Numbered from the stretch's first letter, positions 47,546 to 57,575 are shown. The stretch is 64,000 bases of DNA from Lentimicrobium sp. (GCA_019429275.1 JAHYJC010000002.1:1-64000); one strand, 5' to 3'. The notes: a model not told the origin generated them from the letters alone. Translations and numbers: made by a program.

Positions 47546-48532
47546 TTACTCAATTCCTGCAAAATGCTTCATAAACTGCACCCTTTCGTATGCACCGGGA
47601 TTCTCAGCCTTTTTAAAACTCATTAAACCATTAAAATCTTCGATTTTTGAATAATTGTGTTCTTCCATCCAGGAAGCAAGTCCGGCATTCATCTCATCTA
47701 TTCGGCCAAAACCATTTTTATAAAGCGTTGAGGCAATCTGTACTGCTTTGGCTCCTGCCAGCAATTGCTTGATAAGGCCCTGGCTATCGTGTATTCCTGT
47801 TGAAGCGCAAACGTCACAATATACCCTGTCACTAAGCATTGCCACCCAGCGCAGTGAAATTGAGATTTCTTCAGGCGTACTGAACACATTGGTTGCAACC
47901 ACCTTCAGGGTTTTAATATTGATATCAGGTGAATAGAACCTGTTGAACAGCACCAGACCTTTGGCACCAGCCCAGGATAGCTTGAGTGCCATTTTTGCCA
48001 GACCCGAAAAATAATAACTTATTTTCAGTGCAATGGGTATGGTTATCAGCTTTTTAACTTCATCAAGGATGGTAAAATAAATTTTCTCGTTATGATCGGC
48101 ACCAAAAGATGGATCGCTTGGCATGATGAAAACATTCAGCTCAAGGGCATCGGCACCGGCATCCTGAATTTTCCGGGCAAATGAAACCCATTCTTCGGAA
48201 GACACACAATTGATGCTGGCAATTATAGGGATCGAGACTTCCTGCTTAGCTTTTTTGATGAGATCAAGATATTCTGTAACGCGGTGGTTACGGCTGTAAT
48301 TTGCAATATAATCCTGAGCTTCAGGGTACATATTGGCCACATGATCATGCGATGATGTTTGTGCAATCTCATGCCTGATTTGTTCTTCGAACAAAGATTT
48401 CAGCACCACAGCACCTGCACCACGGGCTGCAAATTCCTTAATATTTTCTATTGAACTTGTCAGGCCTGAACTGCCAATGATTACAGGACTGGAAAGTTTA
48501 AGCCCCATATAATTTGTCGAAATATCTACCAT
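47546..48532 (-). CDS. dihydroorotate dehydrogenase-like protein
   Basis: A 328-residue FMN-dependent TIM barrel of the DHOD superfamily. The start MVDISTNYMGLKLSSPVIIG, the INCVSSEEWVSFARKIQDAG segment and ALELNVFI fit the group usually annotated 'dihydroorotate dehydrogenase-like' rather than PyrD itself. No pyrimidine gene is adjacent and the true substrate is not established. ATG at 48532 is chosen because it fits the conserved N-terminus; an earlier in-frame ATG adds 23 residues without similarity. The gene is intact although it lies in a zone of pseudogenes. Confidence 0.85.
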   Translation of the reverse strand: MVDISTNYMGLKLSSPVIIGSSGLTSSIENIKEFAARGAGAVVLKSLFEEQIRHEIAQTSSHDHVANMYPEAQDYIANYSRNHRVTEYLDLIKKAKQEVSIPIIASINCVSSEEWVSFARKIQDAGADALELNVFIMPSDPSFGADHNEKIYFTILDEVKKLITIPIALKISYYFSGLAKMALKLSWAGAKGLVLFNRFYSPDINIKTLKVVATNVFSTPEEISISLRWVAMLSDRVYCDVCASTGIHDSQGLIKQLLAGAKAVQIASTLYKNGFGRIDEMNAGLASWMEEHNYSKIEDFNGLMSFKKAENPGAYERVQFMKHFAGIE

Positions 48533-48718
48533 GATCCGGTTAATTGTATGATTTTTTTTTGTCCTTTGCCTGAGAACATAGCTTCTCAAAACTGAAAACA
48601 AATTTAGTGATTGAATTGAAATGTCCTACTATGCTTGCATTTTTCTGAATAAAAAGATCATGAAATAATCAGAAAATACAAAAATTCAAGGAAGTATCCG
48701 GTTCAAACAAACTGATAT

Positions 48719-50335
48719 TTACATAGATAAAGAAAGTTTTCTGAAATTAGAATCATCGTTCATCACTTCCATAGCTTTCATCAGTTCATGATCAACCGGA
48801 CTGATTATTTCGAAATAAGCACTGACATCAAACAGATTTCTGGCCAGAAGGCCGCTGATGATATGTTTTATCTCCTTGCCTGATCGCTCAATACCGGACG
48901 AATCTTCAGCTACACCTTTGCCTGAAGCATAATCAATTAATTCGCGCATCAGGCTTTCATCCACCGTAAATTTGTTTTTGAAAGTTTTCAGATCAGGGTA
49001 TTTATTTTCAAGGATTTTCCTTTCTTTTTCGAGATAATCCATGGTAAAATCGTTGAATACGCCTTTTCGCCACAAATCGTTGTAATATTTTGAAGAGGAT
49101 GATGTGTCCATTGGAATAAAGATATCGGGCATTATTCCGCCACCGCCGTACACCACTCTTTTGGCCGTTGTAAAATATTTAATTGAATCAGGAAACTTAA
49201 TGCTATCGGCAGAAACAAATTCACCGTGTTTAAACCTGTTGGTGAGATCGGCATAATAATCTTCAATGTCATCATAGGGCTTTTGGATGCTTCTGCCTGA
49301 GGGAGTGTAGTAACGGGCAGTAGTAAGCCGAACCACCGAACTGTCGGGCAGCATAAATGGTCTTTGCACCAGACCTTTTCCAAACGAGCGGCGTCCAAGC
49401 ACAATGCCTCTGTCCCAATCCTGAACCGCACCTGATACAATTTCGCTTGCTGAGGCGCTGCCCTCATTGATCATAACAATGATTTTACCTGTCTCATATC
49501 CACCTCTGCTGGTTGCCCTGTAATCTATTCTTGGGCTCCGGATACCTTCGGTGTAAACAATCAGTCTGCCCGAAGGCAGAAATTCATCGGCCAGATCAAT
49601 GGCAATATCCAAAAAGCCACCTGAATTGTTGCGAAGATCAAGAATCAGGTTTTTCATTCCCATCGCATTAAGGGTTGCGATAGATTGCCTGACTTCGGTG
49701 AGAGAAGTACGTGCAAAACGGGTAAGTTTGATGTAACCAATATTATTTTCCAGCATAAAAGTTGCATCAACACTGTTAATGGGAATTTTGTCTCTGACAA
49801 TGGTGTAATCAATCAGTCCTTTGGTGCCTTTGCGCAAAACTTCAATGGTTACTTTGCTGCCTTTGCTTCCCCTGAGGCGCTCCATAACAAAATTATTATT
49901 GATTTTAGACCCATAGGCCACCTCGCCATTGATGGTTATTATTTTATCGCCAGCCCTTATTCCAAGTTTATCAGAGGGACCTCCGGGAACGGCCGCAACC
50001 ACCAGTATAGTATCATTGAACAGCTGAAACTGTATGCCAACTCCTTCAAAATTACCCTGCAGCGGCTCATTGGCTTTGGCTACTTCGTCTTTCGAAAGGT
50101 AAACCGAATGCGGATCGAGTTCCTTTAACATAGAAACAATGGCTTTCTCAGTAAGATCGGGCTGATTTGTTGAATCAACGTAATAGTAGTTGATGATCTG
50201 CAGCAGGGAGGCAAATTTTTGTGAAGTCGAGCGTGTGTCGCTTCTCAATTGCCCGAAAGAGGATGTAGAAGTGAGCAGTAGGATTGCTATAATTGCTTTG
50301 GCAGTGAATCTGGCTTTTAAAAAAGATTTTATCAT
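48719..50335 (-). CDS. carboxy-terminal processing protease (S41, CtpA-like)
   Basis: A 538-residue exported serine protease. After a signal peptide (AIIAILLLTSTSSFGQ) comes a PDZ domain (about 85-175, GVGIQFQLFNDTILVVAAVP). The S41 catalytic core follows, with the nucleophile in EGSASASEIVSG and the general-base Lys in RSFGKGLVQRP. The roughly 200-residue C-terminal extension is typical of the Bacteroidota type. It degrades or trims periplasmic proteins from the C-terminus. It is monocistronic and intact. Confidence 0.94.
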   Translation of the reverse strand: MIKSFLKARFTAKAIIAILLLTSTSSFGQLRSDTRSTSQKFASLLQIINYYYVDSTNQPDLTEKAIVSMLKELDPHSVYLSKDEVAKANEPLQGNFEGVGIQFQLFNDTILVVAAVPGGPSDKLGIRAGDKIITINGEVAYGSKINNNFVMERLRGSKGSKVTIEVLRKGTKGLIDYTIVRDKIPINSVDATFMLENNIGYIKLTRFARTSLTEVRQSIATLNAMGMKNLILDLRNNSGGFLDIAIDLADEFLPSGRLIVYTEGIRSPRIDYRATSRGGYETGKIIVMINEGSASASEIVSGAVQDWDRGIVLGRRSFGKGLVQRPFMLPDSSVVRLTTARYYTPSGRSIQKPYDDIEDYYADLTNRFKHGEFVSADSIKFPDSIKYFTTAKRVVYGGGGIMPDIFIPMDTSSSSKYYNDLWRKGVFNDFTMDYLEKERKILENKYPDLKTFKNKFTVDESLMRELIDYASGKGVAEDSSGIERSGKEIKHIISGLLARNLFDVSAYFEIISPVDHELMKAMEVMNDDSNFRKLSLSM

Positions 50336-50497
50336 TGTTTGGATTAAATAGGGTGAAATAATCAGGCAAAACTATCGTTTTACAAAGGTAATTACAATAA
50401 TCGGTACTACTTTTAAACAATTAGATTATAAATAGGTTTTAACACTTTTTAAGATTTATCTTTCCCTTTGTTTTCAAATGACATACCCTCAACCTGC

Positions 50498-51216
50498 ATG
50501 ATATTAAAAACATCCTTCAGAGATATTTTTCTCCTGATTTTTTGAGTCTTGTTTTTGCTTCTGATATCCTGTAAGCATGAACCTGAAAATAATCCGGGCC
50601 CCGAACCACCGGTTGAAACAACAATCACAGGAATTGCCTGCAATCCTGATACAGCTTATTTCCAGAATGATGTTTTACCGATTTTGCAAAGCAGTTGTGC
50701 AATGTCGGGATGTCATGATGCAGTTACTGCAACCGTTGGTGTGATACTTACTTCGTATCAGACCATAATGAATACTGGAGATGTCAGGCCGGAAAATCCA
50801 GGAAACAGTGACCTCTATAAAAAAATCACTGACAACGATCCTGAAGACTGGATGCCACCTCCTCCACGACAGGCTCTATCGCCAGCTCAGACTGAAACTT
50901 TAAGAAAATGGATTGCCCAGGGAGCCAGAAACAATAAATGCTACAGTGGATGCGACACCACACAATTCACCTTTAATACAACAATTCTTCCTATCATCAA
51001 CGACAATTGTTAAGGCTGCCACAGCGGAGCCACTCCATCGGGATGCTTTAACCTTGACGGATATACTGCCATTAGAACTATTGCCGAAAGTGGAAAGCTG
51101 CTCGGTAGCACCTCTTATTTGCCCGGATTTGCAGCCAAGCCTAAGGGAGGTAAACATCAGATTGCAACATCACTCAAATCAGAAAATGTATTGAAAATGG
51201 CACACCCGACAACTAA
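50498..51216 (+). pseudogene. broken cytochrome-c-like lipoprotein (1)
   Basis: The remains of a lipoprotein with two haem-binding segments. From ATG 50498 the frame reads a signal peptide that is interrupted by TGA at 50543 and continues in frame to LLISC. The first haem motif is SSCAMSGCHD. The second, NDNC*GCHSG, is interrupted by TAA at 51011 inside the CxxCH. Near 51153 a one-base deletion shifts the frame, after which SDC, QIRK and IENGTPDN* restore the expected family ending at 51216. Three independent lesions make decay certain. Confidence 0.85.
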
Positions 51217-51238
51217 GACGCGATCCGTACTTTTTCTC

Positions 51239-51600
51239 AAAACATTAAAAATCGCACTCATGGCGATTTCTTTGAATTCCTGCTATTACGATAAAGAGGA
51301 ATACCTTTACCCCGATTTACCGGGAGGTGAATGCGACACTACAACTGTTTTTTATTCAGCTTTTGTTGCTCCTCTCCTGGCTTCTGGTTGCAACTCGTGC
51401 CAAAGCCCGGCTTCACCTTCGGGCGGTGTAATAACGAGTACAAACGATGGACTTAAGACAGCAGTCAACAGCGTGCAATTCCGGAAAGCAATAAACCATG
51501 AGGCAGGAGCTTCGCCAATGCCTAAGAATGGAAATAAATTATCTGCCTGTGAATAAAAAAAATAAAAGCCTGGATTGATGCCGGTGCTCCACAAAACTAG
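51239..51600 (+). pseudogene. broken cytochrome-c-like lipoprotein (2)
   Basis: A second, shorter relative: a lipoprotein signal (KTLKIALMAISLNSC) with no ATG at the expected site (the codon there reads CTC), followed by the haem segment SGCNSCQSPASPSGG. The haem-ligand His of CxxCH is replaced by Gln. A one-base deletion in the A-rich tract near 51553 shifts the frame; with one base restored, the family ending EIKKIKAWIDAGAPQN* appears, with stop at 51598. The gene lies between two other broken genes of the same set. Confidence 0.8.
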
Positions 51601-51619
51601 AATATTAAAATTTTCCTTT

Positions 51620-52520
51620 ATGATCTTAAAAATCAAGGCAATACATCTTATCCTTCTCATGGTTGGTGGGCTTATCCGGCCAATTTCAGCACAGGATCTT
51701 TTTGATTTACTGGGAGAGGATGAACCTGTAACAGATTACTCCATAGCAACTTTTAAAACCACACAGCTTATCAATGGTCATTCTGTTGAAAAACCCGCAG
51801 ATGGGGTTTTGTTGTTCATGATTTCTCATCGCTTCGGCAAACTGAATTCAGGGGCTTACGATTTCTTCGGATTAGATCAGGCAACCATCAGGCTGGAGCT
51901 TGAATATGGCAGAGGTGAACACCTGAGTGTAGGCATTGGCCGAAGCTCATACCAGAAAGCATTTGATGGATTTGTTAAATACAAGATTCTGAGGCAAAGC
52001 AGTGGCAAACAAACCATGCCTGTAGCAGCAACCTGTTAATCCTCAATGGATTTATTTTCATTGAAATGGCAGGATCCCGAACGAAAAAACTACCTTTCAT
52101 CGCGTCTTTCATTTGTACATCAGCTGCTGATTGCCCGTAAGTTCAACGATTACCTTTCATTGCAGGTTGAACCGACCTATATTCACAAGAACCTGGTCGC
52201 CGGCAAAACGGATGACGACGATACCTATGCTCTTGGTTTAGGAGGCAGGTACAAATTAACACAAAGGGTGAGTATGAACGTTGAATATTTTTACGTTATG
52301 CCCGGCAGTGTTTCAGAATTGTTCATTAATCCTCTTTCGGTTGTTTTGATATTGAAACCGGTGGTCATGTTTTTCAGCTCCACCTCACCAACACCAACCT
52401 ATTTTAGAGCGTGGATTTATTAATGAAACAAAAGGAAAATGGACAAACGGAGACATTTATTTTGGCTTTAACATCAGCAGGGTATTTACTCTCAAAAAAC
52501 CGGCAGCATTCAGGGAATAG
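51620..52520 (+). pseudogene. broken DUF5777-family beta-barrel protein
   Basis: The frames together give an exported protein of about 300 residues: signal peptide ending RPISAQ, MISHRFGKLNSGAYDFFGLD (a DUF5777 hallmark), and the C-terminal DIYFGFNISRVFTL. It is broken by TAA at 52037, which is followed in the same frame by the rest of the protein, and by one-base deletions near 52343 and 52397. DUF5777 proteins commonly follow cytochrome-c-like lipoproteins, as here, so the three formed one decayed operon. Confidence 0.85.
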
Positions 52521-52563
52521 TTTTTGATTGATGGAGAAACAATCTGTCACTCAACTCATTTAA

Positions 52564-53292
52564 ATGGTTTATTCTGAAGAAAAAAGACGCTTTTTTACCG
52601 GAATTTACCTGGCGCTGATTGTTGTTGCAATCATGTGGCTGGTAAAGGCTGTAGAACTTATCGGTGGAATTTCTTTCGTATCTTTTGGTGTGCTGCCTTT
52701 ACAGATAAAGGGACTATGGGGAATTATTTTCTCCCCGCTCATTCATGCCGATATGGCTCATCTCACTGCCAATTCGGCACCCATGTTTCTTTTGACTGCT
52801 GCCCTTGTTTATTATTATCGAAAAGAGGCATTCAGGCTTTTTTCTATCTTGTGGATTCTCACAGGTCTGTGGGTCTGGCTGTTTGCCAGGGGAGAAAGTT
52901 ACCATATTGGAGCCAGTGGTGTGGTTTATGGCTTGGCTGCATTTCATTTTACAGGTGGGTTTATCAGGCGTGAACCGGGGTTGATGGCTTTTAGTATGCT
53001 TATCATTTTTCTTTATGGCAGTATGATTTGGGGTTTCTTTCCGGAATTTTTTCCAAAGAAGAACATCTCATGGGAATCGCATCTGATGGGAGCCGTGGCA
53101 GGCGTTCTCCTTGCTGTTTACTACAGGAAAACAGGGCCTCAGGCTAAAGTTTACCATTGGGATGAGGAGGAAGAAGAAGAAGATGATTTTAGTGATACCG
53201 GAACACCTGGAGGAGAGACTAAACCAGAACCTGAATCCAGTAAAAGCAAAGAAAATTCAATTATTTATCACTATAAAAATGAAGATAAATAA
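52564..53292 (+). CDS. rhomboid family intramembrane serine protease (3)
   Basis: A 242-residue compact rhomboid with six membrane helices. The dyad is Ser118 in GASGVVYGLAA and His173 in WESHLMGAVAG. The conserved SPLIHADMAHLTANSAPMF helix is present. The cytoplasmic C-terminal tail (residues 195-242) is very acidic (EEEEEEDDFSD) and then polar, unlike the basic tail of the second rhomboid in this window. It is intact, starting 43 bases after the broken DUF5777 gene. Confidence 0.92.
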   Translation: MVYSEEKRRFFTGIYLALIVVAIMWLVKAVELIGGISFVSFGVLPLQIKGLWGIIFSPLIHADMAHLTANSAPMFLLTAALVYYYRKEAFRLFSILWILTGLWVWLFARGESYHIGASGVVYGLAAFHFTGGFIRREPGLMAFSMLIIFLYGSMIWGFFPEFFPKKNISWESHLMGAVAGVLLAVYYRKTGPQAKVYHWDEEEEEEDDFSDTGTPGGETKPEPESSKSKENSIIYHYKNEDK

Positions 53293-53310
53293 TTTCGACA
53301 TCAGCACTGT

Positions 53311-54657
53311 CTAAGTATATTTGTTTTTCGCTATAAACCACACAATTACAGCAACAAAAACAAGAGTTAATCCATAAATAAGGTAAAACCAGATTTTATC
53401 GTTTTCAACTTCCTTGTTCACCGTTTGTTCCACAGCCAGTTCCTGCTTTCCATTATGCTCCGTATACCATGAAGAATCTATGGTTGAATTGAAGTGTGCA
53501 AAATAGACATAAACACTGTCTAATTGATGAATGGCAGCATAGGATACCAGCATATTGGCAAACATTGATCTTGCTTCCTGCCTGAGTTCAAGTTTCCTGG
53601 CGATCGGAATACTCTTATATAAATATTCAATGGCAGCATTAAAGTCATTTTTTTTCATCAGCAATTCTGCAATTGAATTCAATGAAATTGCAATACTGCG
53701 TTTATCGTCTATTTGCTGGTTATATTGTAGTGCCTGAAAGTAAGAATCCAAAGCCTGGTCGTAAAGGTTCAGCCGAGCATACATTTTTCCAAGGTTATTA
53801 AGTGTTGTTGCCAGCCCGGCAATATCGCTGAGGTCATCTCGCAAAGCCAGTGCCATATTGAAGTAGGTAATGGCTTTGTCATTCTGAAACGTGTTTTGAT
53901 AAACGCCTCCGATATTGTTAAAACAATATGAAAGGCTGTAGTTATCACCGGTAATTTCCGATAATTCCCTGGCCTTATGCAAGAGCACCAGCGCATTCTG
54001 AGGCTTTCTTTCATTGATCCATACCGTGCTCAGGTTGATGCTGGCATCAATAAGCCTTGCTGTATCCCTTTTCAAGGTGGTAATCCTTATTACTTCTTCA
54101 AATGTATCAATTGCTCTCCTGTTGTCGCCTGTGTAGCTGTGTATTGTAGCAGTATTTACCATTCCACTGGTTGCTCCCAGTGTATCGCCAAGCCTGAGTT
54201 TGATGGCTACTGATTCTTCAAAGTACTCCAGAGCTTTTGGGTAATAGCTTCTTTCCTGATAAATAACACCCAGGTTGTTCAGACTGGCAGCGATGCCTTT
54301 TTCATCATTAAGTTTTTTGTAAAGAATGAGAGCAGAATCAAATTGTCTTTCAGCAATATCCAGATTTCCAGTCATAAAATTAAGCGCACCAATAAAACGG
54401 TAAACCCTGGCCATTGAAGGTTCATGGTTGAGTTTTAAGGCTTCTTTGAGTGCAGATGATGCCAGTGAATAGGCTCTTTGAGGTTCGGAATTCCGGTAGA
54501 TTTGTGCTTCTTCCACAGCAGCTTCAATTCCCGGCAATACCTGGGTATGTGCCAATGAAGAAAAACCAAGCATAAGGAAAAGCAGAAAAGATGATTTTCC
54601 GGGTAAAAACAGCCGGCAAAATCTTTCAAGTTCCGATAATGTTAATATTTTATTCAT
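53311..54657 (-). CDS. TPR-repeat protein with C-terminal membrane anchor
   Basis: A 448-residue protein with an N-terminal hydrophobic signal segment (SFLLFLMLGFSSLAHTQ), about seven tetratricopeptide repeats between residues 70 and 350 (for example ASLNNLGVIYQERSYYPKAL), and one C-terminal membrane helix (FYLIYGLTLVFVAVIVWFIA) followed by a very short tail. This is the architecture of Bacteroidota TPR sensor proteins that lack the usual kinase or HTH output. It would act as a periplasmic scaffold. Its start overlaps the stop of the upstream HHH gene in ATGA. Confidence 0.85.
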   Translation of the reverse strand: MNKILTLSELERFCRLFLPGKSSFLLFLMLGFSSLAHTQVLPGIEAAVEEAQIYRNSEPQRAYSLASSALKEALKLNHEPSMARVYRFIGALNFMTGNLDIAERQFDSALILYKKLNDEKGIAASLNNLGVIYQERSYYPKALEYFEESVAIKLRLGDTLGATSGMVNTATIHSYTGDNRRAIDTFEEVIRITTLKRDTARLIDASINLSTVWINERKPQNALVLLHKARELSEITGDNYSLSYCFNNIGGVYQNTFQNDKAITYFNMALALRDDLSDIAGLATTLNNLGKMYARLNLYDQALDSYFQALQYNQQIDDKRSIAISLNSIAELLMKKNDFNAAIEYLYKSIPIARKLELRQEARSMFANMLVSYAAIHQLDSVYVYFAHFNSTIDSSWYTEHNGKQELAVEQTVNKEVENDKIWFYLIYGLTLVFVAVIVWFIAKNKYT

Positions 54658-55586
54658 CGGGTATTATTTATCGTTAAATAAGGACTCAGTTTCATGAAGA
54701 GCGATTCATAAATCAACTGAATTTCTTTCAATTCATTTAGATCGTTATATGCTCCCTTTTGTATCCTTTTATCAATAATTGCTTTTGCTATGTAATAATC
54801 TATATATGGATGTGACCGAAGTTCATCGAGCGATGCCGAATTTACGTTAATTTTCCTGATCAGATCTGGATTTGTAAACATGTAATCCTGAATAAGTATA
54901 AAACGTGCGCTATCCATGCCATAAACATCCTGAAGCTGGCCAATATCGCTTAGCCCGCCAAGTTTGTCACGAAAGCGAATGATGCGTCTTGCAAAAGCCG
55001 GCCCTATTCCCCTCACTTTTACCAGTGAGGCAGAATCTGCACCATTCAGTTCCACGCGATAAGTTTCGTAATTCCTGTATTCAGACTTTCCGGTTTTACC
55101 TTCATCGGTTTTAGCCAAAGGCTCAACTTTGTCAGGAAGCTGAATGTATGACTCTAATAGTCTATATATTTCATCATCAAATACATACAACTTCTTTACG
55201 TCTTCTTTAACTTTGAATTTTCCTCCTTTTTCCCTGAATTTTATAATACCGGCAGTTTGCTTTTCAGTAAATCCAAGCCTGACCCAACCATTCTGATCCA
55301 GTATATTGGGATCGAACGAAAAGGGCTTGATCCGGTTTAAAGCAATATATTTATCGGGCCGCGTAAAATCAAAATCACTTTGATCGGCCGGAGCAGCTTT
55401 TTCAGATTTTTCAAGGAAAGCATCAATTTCAGCAGCAAAATCCCCATTATAAATCTGTTCAGGCTTTCTCAGGCTATCAACATAAGCAGGCACCAGAAAT
55501 GCAGCAAACATTACCATAATCAACAGGGTAATGGCATTTCTTTCAGATTTTCCAAAATGGAAATATTCTTTTATTTTATCCTTCAA
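54654..55586 (-). CDS. membrane-anchored helix-hairpin-helix protein (ComEA-like)
   Basis: A 310-residue protein with one N-terminal membrane helix (AITLLIMVMFAAFLVPAYVD) and three HhH DNA-binding segments: around residues 98-140 (NILDQNGWVRLGFTEKQTAG), 172-230 (LNGADSASLVKVRGIGPAFA) and 240-300 (KINVNSASLDELRSHPYIDY). This matches ComEA-like proteins, which bind incoming DNA at the envelope, but many Bacteroidota have such proteins without known competence. It is coupled to the TPR gene by a 4-base overlap. Confidence 0.85.
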   Translation of the reverse strand: MKDKIKEYFHFGKSERNAITLLIMVMFAAFLVPAYVDSLRKPEQIYNGDFAAEIDAFLEKSEKAAPADQSDFDFTRPDKYIALNRIKPFSFDPNILDQNGWVRLGFTEKQTAGIIKFREKGGKFKVKEDVKKLYVFDDEIYRLLESYIQLPDKVEPLAKTDEGKTGKSEYRNYETYRVELNGADSASLVKVRGIGPAFARRIIRFRDKLGGLSDIGQLQDVYGMDSARFILIQDYMFTNPDLIRKINVNSASLDELRSHPYIDYYIAKAIIDKRIQKGAYNDLNELKEIQLIYESLFMKLSPYLTINNTR

Positions 55587-55600
55587 AGTTCAATCAATAA

Positions 55601-55744
55601 TCACCGTTCTATTTCATCGTTTTCGCTGTATGAGTCAGGTTCAGGTTTTGGTTTGGTTACCAATACCTTATAAAAAAACCATACTGTGAGTGCGGTTACC
55701 ACCACCTGCACCGTTAACATTAAAATTAGTGCTGAACTATTCAT
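55601..55744 (-). CDS. MetS-type small subunit of the NSS transporter
   Basis: A 47-residue protein, too short for most gene calls. It has one membrane helix (ALILMLTVQVVVTALTVWFF) and a polar, acidic tail (PKPEPDSYSENDEIER). Its ATG overlaps the stop of the upstream sodium symporter gene by 8 bases. A small one-helix subunit in this position is known for MetPS of Corynebacterium, where MetS supports the NSS transporter MetP. Size, topology and coupling all fit that family, but sequence identity has not been tested. Confidence 0.75.
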   Translation of the reverse strand: MNSSALILMLTVQVVVTALTVWFFYKVLVTKPKPEPDSYSENDEIER

Positions 55745-57575
55745 TGATCAGGTCTCCTTTCCTTATCCTTTTGCGCCACGCATAAGATACCAGTCCTGCA
55801 ATCATTAAAAATACTGATAATAATAGCAATCTTGCCATGTCAATGTAAAATACACGGTTAATCACTTTTCCGGTAAAGAGCGTATTTCCGGTGTCAACTT
55901 CATCACCGGGCTTTACCAGAAGGTAATGTTTAGGCGGTTTATATATGTAATCTTTATACTGTTTAAAACCATTTCCGCTTGTACTGGTGACCCTGATGTA
56001 ATTTTTCTCACGCAATAAAAAAACCGAGTCAACAACTCCTGGTACTTCGGCATAAAAAACATCGGCGAAATAATCTTTATTGGGACCTATACCTTTGTGC
56101 TGAAGTTGTCCGATAATGCTCTCATTGTGAAAATTCCAGTTTCTGAGACTCAGATTACTCCAATCATCATTGGCAGGCCTGATGAGGGCGCCGACAAAAA
56201 CAATGATCAAAACAACAGGCGTAATATATTTAATAATAAACCTATAGATCAATGGAATTTTAATATCAGCTCCAGCGGCAATTTCCCTCCATCCTTTATT
56301 CAGACCAAAAACCCACGAAAACAAAATGGCTTCAAGCATTGCAAAAACAACCAATGAAACAGTGCCTGCCCAGTAGTCATATTCGTCAAAAACTCCTTCA
56401 GCAAAAAAGAATATGGTAGGCAATCCCAGCAGCAAAATGGTTGTTCCAAAAGCAAGGGCTGATTTAGGCCTCGACCATTTGAATTCATCCATCAGGAAAC
56501 CCATGCCTGGCGTGCCCATGGCCAGTGATGAAGTGATTCCAGCGAAAAACAGTAAACCAAAGAAACTCACTCCAGCCATTGCTGAAAATATTGGTCCCCA
56601 TTGCTCAAAAAGGAAAGGCATGGTTCTGAATCCCAGTCCCAAACCCCCAATTCCGGTAAGCTCAACCACCCGATCGATTCCAAGATAGCCAATTGCAATC
56701 GGGATAATTACTGCACTGCCAAGCACAATTTCAACAAACTCATTCATCCATCCTGCCGACATAGCATTCAGGGCAATATCATCTCGTTTTTTAAGATAGG
56801 AAGCATAACATTGTATAGAACCCATTCCAACCGAGAGGGTAAAAAATATCTGTCCGGCAGCAGCCAGCCAGACCTTTGGGTTGGCAAGTGATGAATAGTC
56901 TGGTGTCCACAGGAAATTCAGCCCTACAACTCCGTCATTGATGGCACCATCCTGCCCGGCTTTAAGTGTTATTCCCCTGTAAGCCAGAAAAATGCCGAAT
57001 ACAATGAGCATGGGAACACCGATTTTGGCTACTTTTTCAACCCCGCCACTGAGGCCACGGCTTAGAATCCAGGTATTAAGGGCAAGACAAAGTATAAAGA
57101 AGATAAGTGCTTCATAAGGTATTCCGGTGGTAGAGGTAGTAACATCAAGGTAATTGCTGAAAAAACCGGCAACCTGAAACTGGTCCATGTTATTAAATGT
57201 ACCAAACAACGAGTGAAATATATAGGAAATGGTCCAGCTTTCGAGATAACAGTAATAGGAAGCAATGGCAATATTTGAAAAAATTCCGAAAACACCTACA
57301 TATTTCCAAATCCATCGCTTGTCCATTGAACCCATTATGAAAGGCGTGGAATGGTGCCCAAACTGACCTCCGAACCTTCCCGAAGCCCATTCAATCATCA
57401 ACAGTGGAATTCCCAAAATTAAAAATGAAATCAGGTAGGGAATTATGAAAGCTCCTCCACCGTTTTGAACTGCCTGAACCGGAAATCGCAAAAAATTACC
57501 AAATCCAACTGCATTTCCAGCCATTGCGAGTACCAAACCCACCCTTGATCCCCATGCTTCAGTGTTCTTAACCAT
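55737..57575 (-). CDS. NSS family sodium-dependent transporter
   Basis: A 612-residue sodium symporter of the neurotransmitter:sodium (SLC6) family with about twelve membrane helices. The opening WGSRVGLVLAMAGNAVGFGNFLRFP is the unwound helix 1 that binds Na+ and substrate in LeuT. The C-terminal extension (about residues 480-570) contains an extra extracytoplasmic domain before the last helix. Amino acids are the usual substrates (methionine and alanine in MetP). Together with the small subunit it forms a two-gene operon. Confidence 0.93.
   Translation of the reverse strand: MVKNTEAWGSRVGLVLAMAGNAVGFGNFLRFPVQAVQNGGGAFIIPYLISFLILGIPLLMIEWASGRFGGQFGHHSTPFIMGSMDKRWIWKYVGVFGIFSNIAIASYYCYLESWTISYIFHSLFGTFNNMDQFQVAGFFSNYLDVTTSTTGIPYEALIFFILCLALNTWILSRGLSGGVEKVAKIGVPMLIVFGIFLAYRGITLKAGQDGAINDGVVGLNFLWTPDYSSLANPKVWLAAAGQIFFTLSVGMGSIQCYASYLKKRDDIALNAMSAGWMNEFVEIVLGSAVIIPIAIGYLGIDRVVELTGIGGLGLGFRTMPFLFEQWGPIFSAMAGVSFFGLLFFAGITSSLAMGTPGMGFLMDEFKWSRPKSALAFGTTILLLGLPTIFFFAEGVFDEYDYWAGTVSLVVFAMLEAILFSWVFGLNKGWREIAAGADIKIPLIYRFIIKYITPVVLIIVFVGALIRPANDDWSNLSLRNWNFHNESIIGQLQHKGIGPNKDYFADVFYAEVPGVVDSVFLLREKNYIRVTSTSGNGFKQYKDYIYKPPKHYLLVKPGDEVDTGNTLFTGKVINRVFYIDMARLLLLSVFLMIAGLVSYAWRKRIRKGDLINE

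Noticed and set aside
46276-52520. Idea that TAA is recoded as sense in this organism
   Set aside because: TAA is used as the normal stop by many intact genes here (for example mutL and uvrB), and the same broken genes also carry frameshifts and a TGA.
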